A DNA stretch of 64,000 nucleotides from Selaginella moellendorffii. Taxonomy: Eukaryota > Streptophyta > Lycopodiopsida > Selaginellales > Selaginellaceae. Within the stretch, counting starts at the first letter, position 1; every line of letters starts with the position of its first letter. Under the pieces are notes generated by a model. That model saw only the letters and a list, made by a program, of their open reading frames with translations, had not been told where the DNA came from and searched no databases. Positions 55,844 through 64,000 of the stretch are shown in pieces. The stretch is taken from NCBI RefSeq assembly GCF_000143415.4, contig NW_003314385.1, forward strand, positions 37,649-101,648, in the 5' to 3' direction. The position numbers and the translations under genes were made by a program.

Positions 55844-58623
55844 CTACCGCCGGGGGTACATCATGACCGTCTGCTTTATAAGGAGCTCCTTTAGCCGCCT
55901 TGGGTGTGCCGCATTGGAGACGATGGTTTGTTCCAGCATTTCCCGCAACGAGGATAGCGGCAGTGGCGGCGAGGCATTCAAGAGTGTCTTGAAAAACTTG
56001 TCCCACACATTCGTGTTCCAATACCTGAGAAAACGAGGGGAAAACGAGCTTTAGCTACCGTGGGAAGTTGAAGTACCGTTTAAGCGATGCTTTGGGCTTA
56101 TGGACGCGACCACCGTCCGGGCTTCTCTCCTCTTCGAGCTCCATGTAGCTTCCATGGAGCATACAGTGCACTATACAGCATAAACCGTAGCCGTCAACCT
56201 GCAAAAGCACTTTATGAGCATCGAGTAAGAAAGCATTGTCACTCACCTGATAAGTCCATGGCCTTTCTTCCACCATCTCAATGCATCTAAAGGCCGATGT
56301 TTTGCTGTCTGCAAAAAACTCGGTCCCTTCTGGAAAGAGTCTCATATCTATGCTTCTTCCCCAGTCGATTAAACATAGTCCCTGCAACGCGAGACATAAG
56401 CCTCGAGGGACAGAAACTAAGAGATATCTTTTACCTGACCCTTCCAGCAACCGGGCCTGTTCGGCGCCCAGTTTTCCCAGTTGTCACTGAAACATAATAT
56501 GCAAGGGCGTAACAAGGCAGAAAAACTTCCAGAATTACCTGTCGTTTCGAATAAGTAGATTGTCGGGCTTAAAATCAGCGTGAATGATGCCAACTCCGTG
56601 CAACACCTCAAGCATGCGCAGCATCTCGATCGTGTAATACATGCAGAGGAGCTCGTCCATTTTCAGCGAATGCGCTAGATACGCGTTCACAACGTCCTGG
56701 ATGCAGTAAGTCATGAGATACTAACAATCAAGTGAAGAAACCCCACATCACCTGTAAGGTTCCATGCTGGCCATAGCCAGCAACCAAGATGCTGCAATCG
56801 GAAAATACATACATTTTCCGGGCACTGCCAAAGCTGTCTCTCTGCAGCAATGTACATCATATTAGTTACACAAAAGCTTGGCCAATCTACGTAACCTCTT
56901 CAACTGGGATCCTCTTGTCCAGCTGATAATATATGTAGAACTCCCACGGACACGGCGGCTTTTGGATCTACATATCATGTTTGAGACTCAACTGAAAAAC
57001 TCCAAGGGGCGCTTCTCACCTTCAGTACAACTGGTGATTCATTGTTGCTGTTTTCGTGGGCCTGGTAAACTTGAGCAAAAGCACCTTGTCCTGTACATCC
57101 TTTTAGGAAATAAGTCGAGTTTCCTGTCACACAGAAAGGAAAATCTTGGTAACCAGCGCAACAAACAGAACCGTACCTAGTTCGACAGTCTTATTGCGTG
57201 CGTTCGCTTTGAGAGATGACAATGAGACGCCTCCGCTATATTTTTTGCTGCTGCAATGGAATCCCTACAGGCAGGCAACTCTAAGTTCATATAGAGATTA
57301 TCACCAAAGACCATACCTTGTAAGTTTGCAAGGGTGGCGCCAGTTTCTTCAGCAAGTCCGCAACCAAGGTCTCGTCCCAAGGATCTACGAATTCGCTCTT
57401 GCGGTCTCGCCGGTCGTCGCAGAAAGCATCGTCAACGAATATATTGAAGTCCATCTTTCCGGCTCCCAGGCTTGGTTTGTCCTGTCCCTGTGGCTTCTTT
57501 GCCTGTTCCGAAGGAGCTTCATCTACAAAGACATTTAGCTCCATTGCTCCTGGTAGCTCACGTCGTTGAGATGAAGGTGCTTTAGGCTGCTTCACTTGAT
57601 CCAATGGCAAGGGCTGGTTGAACAAGGAAAGAACGTTGACAAGAGCTTCTCTGGTGTTGATTGTCGGCTCAACCAGACCAATGTGAGTCTCCGCGTTTGC
57701 TGCCTCTGGATCAACTCCCAGAACGATAGCTTCCTCCGCGTACTTTTTGATAGCGATTGTCTCATCTCCATGAGGCCGTGCAATATTGGACATGGGATTA
57801 ACAGCGGCTACGGAGCTTCCTTTCACTTCGGAAGGCCTGCTCGTCTTGAACTTGCGCTTCAAAAAGCTCGCGTGCATTTTCTCCAGTTGCTCCACCGGTT
57901 GAGCGTGTCTGGGAGGATGGAGATAAGTACAAAGAGAAAACAGCCAGTGAAAATGGCAGACATACCTCGAGATACCGAGCTCATAAATCTGGTTTGCCTT
58001 GGTTATGTCTCCTCGTAGCTCGAGGATCATCGCGTAAGCTTCGTAAAAGAGAGAATGAGTCTGGCCAATACGCTTCGCCTCTAAGAGCTCAAAGATGTGA
58101 AGTGGATCCGCGCAGCAGTCTGCCTGAAGCGGTTGCAAAGAAGGAAAATAAGAATACAGAAGCACCAAGCAGAGGAGGAGACTTACGTAGCGCAACCAGA
58201 TGCGCAGGTACCTCAGGTCCTCCCGGTATCGGGGATCGTCCAGAAAAGCTTTGGTGCAAAACTCGAGCAATGGACAGAGTTCTCCTCGGACTCCCGGGGC
58301 GGAGGAGGAGGTGATGATGCTTTTGGCCCACTTGACACATCTGGGAGGGAAAATCTCGAGTGAGTGAGAGCGAGCGAGGGAAATGCAGGACGAGCACACT
58401 TACGCAACCCATGGCTTGAGCGGATCGCTGCCGGCGTAGCTCTGAATGGCGTCAAGAAAGTACCTGGACAAGCAAAGAGAGCACAGATCTGGATGGATGA
58501 ACGTCTGCTGGAGCTCGATTACCTGCGCTGGGACTGGATGGCATCGCTGGATCCGTTGCTCTTGAGCAAGTCCTGGAGATTGGGCGGGAGATTCTCCTTA
58601 CCCTTGTGCTGCGCCAATGCCAT
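55844..58623 (-). CDS. BUB1: BUB1/MadBub spindle-checkpoint kinase
   Basis: About 13 exons from ATG 58623 to TAG 55844. The first exon encodes KGKENLPPN, a KEN box, followed by the Mad3/BUB1 TPR region (SYAGSDPLKPWVA, DDPRYREDLRYLRIWLRYAD, FYEAYAMILELRGDITKANQ). The middle has EPTINTREALVNVLSLFNQP, like a conserved BUB-family motif, and two copies of an [ME][LF]N[VI]FVD[DE] motif (about 57516-57543 and 57424-57452). The kinase domain has the Gly loop GCTGQGAFAQVY, VVLK, catalytic HADFKPDN, and DWG in place of DFG, as in plant BUB1. It monitors kinetochore attachment in mitosis. Having both KEN box and kinase is the ancestral MadBub arrangement. The end of the kinase runs to QTVMMYPRR. Confidence 0.88.
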
Positions 58624-58694
58624 GGGCGGGAGCACAAGAACCCTAGCGAGAATTTGAAAGCTAGGGTTCTTGAGTGTGCCCAGCGCCAGTGAAA
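58624..58694. promoter_or_regulatory. 71-bp bidirectional promoter interval, BUB1/RPC3
   Basis: Start codons of two divergent genes are 71 bp apart. It includes CTAGGGTTCTTG and its near-mirror AACCCTAGC, telo-box-like AACCCTA words common in promoters of plant growth and translation genes. Transcription starts are not visible. Confidence 0.5.
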
Positions 58695-60919
58695 ATGGCT
58701 GCTCGCAACCTGGCGTGTGACCTCATCAACGACCAATTCGGGGAGCTTGTCCAGGTAACGCCATCGCCATCGCCATCGCCATCGCTCGCAGCGTAGCTCA
58801 CCATTGCTCTCTGGGTGGATGACGCTAGAAAGTATGCGACTGCCTTGTGCAGCGTGGAAGCCTGTTGCTGTCCGAGATTGCGCGCTTCACTGGCATCGAC
58901 GTCGCGCCGCTGGGCGACTGCCTGAAGCAGCTCATCCAGCACAACTGCGTGCAAGCCTTTAGAGCATCGGTGGAGCAAGAACACGATGGCCTGGGTGAGT
59001 GCGTGACTTCTTCTTCGACTTCGCTTAGTTGTTTTTCTTTGCTTGTCTAGGCGCTGGAGGGAGGCCAGCACCAAAGCCCAACACCTTCTACATGCTCATA
59101 CTGGACAACGTCCTCCACCGGATGCGCTTCCCAAAGTTTATGACGCTCGTCCGCGACGACATTGGCAGCGAGGCGCAAGGCTTGCTCGGCGCCTTACTGC
59201 AGCACGGCCGACTGACGCTCGACCAGCTGCTCAAACGCGCAGCGGAATGCGCTCAACCAGGTAGAACTCTCTCGCGCTCTTCTATTCTCACGCCTCCATT
59301 GCCAGGTGACGTTGAGGTCGAAATGAGCGTGAAGAAAGCATTCGTGGAGCTTGTCGAGGCGCATTTCATTGAGCGCTGCCCGTTGCCAGAGCCAACGTTG
59401 CCTCTGGCGGAGGAAGAACAGCCCAACAAGGTACCTGTGCTTGTTTGCCTACAACTACAAACAAAAGCTTTTCATTCCTTGCCAAACGAAGCGAGCCAGG
59501 ATGACGGCTCAGACGCGGGAGCGGCGTGTACTCGATGCGGCGGCACAGTCGGACGCCCTCAGGTTTCGGTTGCCAGCATCGTTGCAACTACAATCCGGGG
59601 ACTTGGTCACGCTAGATGATTCTCTTATCACGGGTCACAAGGTATCGCTCATTCACTTTTGTTATACTGAACCTTGACTGAGGATCACTTGGAACCAGCG
59701 CAAGGAAATGGATACGACCCTCCTTGACGACAAAGATGTTATTTGGCGAGTCAACTACGAGGAGTTCATACGTCGCCTACGGCATCAGGTAAGTAGGAGT
59801 AGTGCTCCCAGCTACCATCGTACGTAATCGTTTTATTTCCAGGCCTGCGTGAGGCTGGTGAGCTCCAAGTGTGACCTTGGGTGTGGAACTGTTTTGGCGT
59901 GCATTCTCGACAGAAGCCGCAAGGCAGAGCGGAGCGTCAGACAAAGGCTGTCCAGTAAGCTTTTAGCTCGATGCTTCGCAACTAGCTTACGTTTCGCTGT
60001 CAGGCCCTCTTGAAATGGAAGCGATTGTCGAGGCCGTGAGAAAGACAGAGGAGGGACGATGCATGCCCTTGGAAAGGATACGCTGCGCTCTTTTGCAGAT
60101 GACGGCTGATGGTTTTGTCGTTGATCGAGCTGGTGAAGCGAGTGAACAGTATGCTATCAGTTCGTATTTCCGCCATTTTATTCTAGTCGTGCTCTTATGC
60201 CGCTCGGCATGTTTCCAGATATGCGAAAAATCTTAGATGTTGCGAGGCAGGCTGAAGTAAGTGAAGGAGATATCGTTATTCTCACATCTCATCTGCTCTG
60301 GCTACTTTGACAGATCGAAGGCATTGTGCTACAAAGATTTGGACGGAAGTGCTGCAGAATCTTTCGGCTCCTGTCAACAAAAGGCCGCCTGGATCACAAG
60401 CAGGTGTGCAAGTTTGAACGCTCGACTGTTTTAACGAATTTGTTGTGCATGTAAAGATCTCCGACAAGTCGCTCGTACCTTCAAAGGAGGCATGGGAACT
60501 GCTGTCGAAACTTGTCAAGGAGCACTTCATCGAGCTAGAGGCATGGCACTCTTGATTTTGTAACTCAATGCTAGCGTTTGACCTCGTTTCCTAACAGGAG
60601 GATGATCCAAAGCCTATCTCGTGGCGCGTCAATCTCGAAATAGTGGCATGGAACGTGCTCAACCAAATGCATAATGCAGCATGGAGTCTGGGCCGTCGCC
60701 TCTCCCAGGAGCTTGAACAGCAGGAGCAGGAGCAAGATCAAGTAAGTAGTATGGTTGCTTGCTCGTGAGACTTATGGATTAGATGTGTGTGATCCACCAC
60801 AGGCTGGCGCGAGTGTTCCTCTTGACGAGGCGAGCAGCAGACGAAGAAACATCGCCAAGGTGCTCGAGGCATCTGCGACAAGGCTAGACGACGCAATCAT
60901 GCTGTTCCACGACTTTTAA
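58695..60919 (+). CDS. RPC3: RNA polymerase III subunit RPC3 (C82/RPC62)
   Basis: About 12 short exons. Exon 1 (58695-58754, MAARNLACDLINDQFGELVQ) and exon 2 (SEIARFTGIDVAPL, LKQLIQHNCVQAF) match the first winged helix of the RPC3 family. Further winged-helix regions follow (TFYMLILDNVLHRMRFPKFM, VNYEEFIRRLRHQACVRLVS, EAIVEAVRKTEEGRCMPLER, VLQRFGRKCCRIFRLLSTKG, KISDKSLVPSKEAWELL). It ends with DAIMLFHDF. RPC3 forms a heterotrimer with RPC6 and RPC7 that opens promoters of tRNA and 5S genes in the nucleus. Intron 1 holds four CGCCAT units (about 58758-58785). The stop is 85 bp from the P5A-ATPase stop on the other strand. Confidence 0.85.
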
Positions 60920-61004
60920 AGGCTTCAAAAAATTTCGTCTGCCAAGAACTCGTCGTACAAGCTCTCCGTCAAAAGGATTGCCCCTCCAGTCGAGAACCAA
61001 TCTA

Positions 61005-64000
61005 CTACTGCACCTTCTTATCGACGTTACTGCTCGCCTTGCTCCGTGTAAGTGGTCGCCTTCCGGGGAAGAGAGCCCGTAGAAGCCTCTCCCAAACAAA
61101 GCAGCCAAGCGACATCATCCCCGCCCACAGCAGCAGCTTCCACCCAAGCGGCTTTGGCAGTGGAACCAGCCTGAGCCAGTCATTCAGGTCCCTCAGCAGG
61201 TCGGAGCTGATGGTTGTGAAGAACAGAGCTGCGGCTGTTAAGGCGTAGAAGAACGGCTTGTTCTCTCGGATACTCTGGTTGAACGGGTGGCCGATGTAGT
61301 TCACCGCAAACGTAGCCACTTGAATCATCATGTTGGCCATGTACGAGACCGTGTTCACCAGGTTGGGGGTGAAGTCCGAGTCCGGCTCCACGCACTCCTC
61401 GGGCATATACGACTCGGCAGCCCGGACGACGGAAACCAGGAAGCAGAGGTGCATCGCAAACTGTCCCAGCATGGATATGATCACGTAGGCGGAGAAGATG
61501 TTGGGGTGCGGCCTCTGAGCGGACAGTGTGCTTAAAGGTCGTGCGTTCGAGATGAAAAGGAAGAATGCCGCCGTGAAGAGACCACTGATTGTTGCCTGCA
61601 CGTCGCCAAGCTTCACGCCATCCAGGTACATGACACTGAGCACATAGGCCGTTGACAGGCAATTCAGGCCCAGGATCTTGAACATCTGCAACGTCGTCAC
61701 CAGAGTGCTCCTGCCTTGACGTATGATATCGGCCGTTGGCTGCACCGATGCGTGCTTGGCAGTAAACGCGGACGCCATGGACGCATCACCAAGTCGCACC
61801 ACGGGAGCGCTTCTACCGTCGTCCGAATTCATCTCGTCCATCATCTGCTTCAATTTCTGCCTTTGCTGCTCGGCACGACTGGCAGCACTGTTCGGACGAC
61901 TTGTCTGCGAGGATGTCGGGGCCCTTTGTCTCTTCACTGTCACTATAGAGGCTGTTGGACAACGAAGAATATAAAGTGCAATGCCTACCGGTAGAGCTGG
62001 AGGCCGATGGCGATTTTCCAGGCACTTCTACAGCATTAAGTAGTGCGACCCCTACGTGCGCCTTTGAAAAACCCAATCAACGGTAGGAAAGACAGTTTAT
62101 AAAAGAGATTACAGACCTGTTTCAGAGCACCGACGTCGTTTGTACCATCGCCGCACATAAGGGTCGTTCTACCCACATCCTTCAAGGTGATGAGAATGAG
62201 CTCCTTGTGATCCGGGGCAACTCTTGCATACACCTGTACTGAAGTAACCTCAGGACCGCACAAGAACATGTTTCGACCCTTACCTTTACGAAAGGTAACA
62301 CTGATTCTAGTGCACCTGTACGCTGGAGCATAGCAAGTCCGTCACCAGAAACGCACAGGTCATAGTTGTCCGCCAATATCTGGATCTTCTCTACCCTGGA
62401 AACAGCTCCCATGTTCGAAAATATAAGAGAAAAGACACAGAGTCTTACTCGTAAGCTATCTTCGTTTCCTCGTCAGGCGAAAGCCAATTAAAACCATCCT
62501 GCCCGTTTGATGGAGGAGTCAAGATTAAAACTGGCTGAGAGACAATGTGAACTTGACCAGCAACATGACAAGCCGTAAGAGCTTGATCCCCTGTTATCAT
62601 CACCTAAGAAACATAAAAAAAAACAGCGTCAGCGTTAGAGCACGAAAATCCAACGTTATGTACCAGATCATGAGACGAATCTTTGAGGTCTTTCAGAACG
62701 GAGGCCGAATCCTTCCTGAGAGGACAAGCAAAAACCTACGGCCGACGTTAACTAAAGAGAAAACTTGAAAAACTGCATCATACCGCAAAACCACAAAAAA
62801 CTAAATCGCTTTCAACGCTCTGCCTTTCTAACGATCGAGCCTCGCCCACCTTGTATACAGCACCCGTTAATAGTAACAAAAAACTGCAATTATGTCCATA
62901 ATCACTTACCGGAATGTCTGGAAGGACTTTGTAAGCTAAAGCTAAAACTCGAGCTCCCTGCCGTGTATACGTCTTATATGTGTGGACGTAAGACTCAGGA
63001 ACGTGAACCAGTCTTTCTTGAATTGTTTCAGGTGCACCCTGGAAGGGCGAGTCGCCAGATACTTAAAGTGAAAACTAAACACTACCTTTGTGAAGGCCAG
63101 AAAGTTCTCATCTATACGCACAACGGTGGACATTCGTTTCAAAGAAGAAGAAAAGTGATGCCTCTGTATGATTTGAACGGCTGGCACGCTTCCCCTGTCA
63201 CAAAGGAGCATAAAGTACACGTCTTTACAAGCACGAGCTACCACAGACCTGCGGGCAACAGCCTTCTCATCGGCTGTGTAAGACCAATCCACACCTTTCA
63301 GAGCAGCCTTCTCAAGAGGATCTCCCACCTGGAGGACACTTTCCACGTTAAGCACAGTCAACAAGCAAGGTATTACCAGTTTGTTATCCACGAAAACAAG
63401 GGCGTGGCAGGCGGCCAAAATCTGCAGAGTACGATCAGGGAGTTTCGTAGGATCGCTCTCGAGATGAGAGCCTTTCCCCTCCATGTTGCAAACCCCAAGA
63501 AATTCCTGTACATCAAACAGTGAGGAGAACTTCCATTTAAACAATATGTGTGAATACCATATCATCGCTCGTGAGAGTCCCAGTTTTATCAAAACAACAA
63601 GTATCAACCTGGATGCCACACCCCGTCAAAGAAATCAACAAAAGACTACAAGCCTACCTTCCCCGCGAAAGGTATTCTAAAAGGTTCAGTGCAATAGATT
63701 CCACGTCGTACAAGAGCTATGAGAGAGGTATTCACTGCAATCGAGAGTTCCATCGGCAACTCCGGCGGTATAACAGAAGTTATTATCATAGAGCAATTCA
63801 GGAACAGCTTGAATTTGCTGCGCGTTGGGTGCTCTAGCCCCTGAAAGTCGCTATGAATAAATAAGAAACTCCAAGCTTGCACAAAGAGAAACTTTACCTG
63901 CTTGAGGACATACCCGGCCGCAACCAGAGCAAAGAAGACAAGGAACAGAATGAAAAGACCACTCTCCCAATTGTTTGCAGTAACCTGCAGAGCATAGTAG
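61005..64000 (-). CDS. P5A-type ATPase (MIA/PDR2-like), C-terminal part
   Basis: The N-terminal part lies beyond the right edge. From right to left: transmembrane stretch ([20 protein letters not shown], near 63930), the P5A signature [20 protein letters not shown] (about 63770), phosphorylation site [12 protein letters not shown] (Asp codon near 63590), nucleotide-binding region ([42 protein letters not shown]), hinge [11 protein letters not shown] and [13 protein letters not shown], then a large last exon with [19 protein letters not shown] and about six membrane helices to the stop at 61005. Plant P5A (MIA/PDR2, At5g23630) is an ER pump linked to pollen development, phosphate response and removal of misinserted helices. 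Catalytic motifs seen are intact. Confidence 0.92.

Noticed and set aside
55812-55846. BUB1-PUX2 as one fused gene
   Set aside because: A clear TAG ends BUB1, the frames are not joined by a plausible intron, and PUX2 has a native-looking N-terminus.

Overview
The window looks like a low-intron-length land-plant nuclear genome, most likely a lycophyte such as Selaginella. This is inferred from plant-type genes (PUG/UBX protein, class III peroxidase, plant P5A-ATPase, EBS1-type UGGT), almost uniformly 45-70 nt GT-AG introns, and plant LTR retrotransposons with a tRNA-iMet primer site. No database search was possible, so names rest on recognised motifs and protein similarity.

Region 1 (1-8270) is an accessory block. 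It holds a minus-strand gene of unknown function running off the left edge, a degenerate gene of the DUF7869/GHTHEDxD type (probably transposase-related, 4512-7565, two in-frame stops), an interstitial telomere-like tract, and more than a dozen copies of a roughly 24-bp palindrome (arms AATGGCATG and CATGCCATT). The palindromes lie between genes, inside a predicted 54-nt intron and inside the DUF7869 reading frame.

Region 2 (8270-43735) is nested retrotransposons. Chromovirus copy A (9082-16612, plus) and near-identical copy B (22434-29040, minus) flank a 5.8-kb middle segment. An older Ty3/gypsy element H is split between 8270-9081 (plus) and 20975-22433 (minus). The two halves rejoin codon by codon across a 5-bp ATGTG target duplication, so the middle segment was inverted by recombination between A and B. 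The A/B pol gene carries two predicted spliceosomal introns and two nonsense codons shared by both copies. A non-coding LARD-like element C (34699-42234, TSD CTTAC) sits inside a decayed A-type gag. A miniature TRIM element (31279-31857, TSD TTTAT) has further partial, solo and decayed copies.

Region 3 (43742-64000) is compact and gene-rich: an unidentified minus-strand gene, F-box gene (+), class III peroxidase (-), UGGT (+), PUX2-like (-), BUB1/MadBub kinase (-), RNA polymerase III subunit RPC3 (+) and the C-terminal part of a P5A-ATPase (-, running off the right edge). Spacings are very tight: 32 bp between convergent stop codons of the F-box and peroxidase genes, 29 bp between the BUB1 stop and the PUX2 start on the same strand, and 71 bp between the divergent BUB1 and RPC3 starts. 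UGGT and P5A-ATPase both act in ER quality control or ER ion/protein homeostasis, but nothing in the sequence shows functional clustering.
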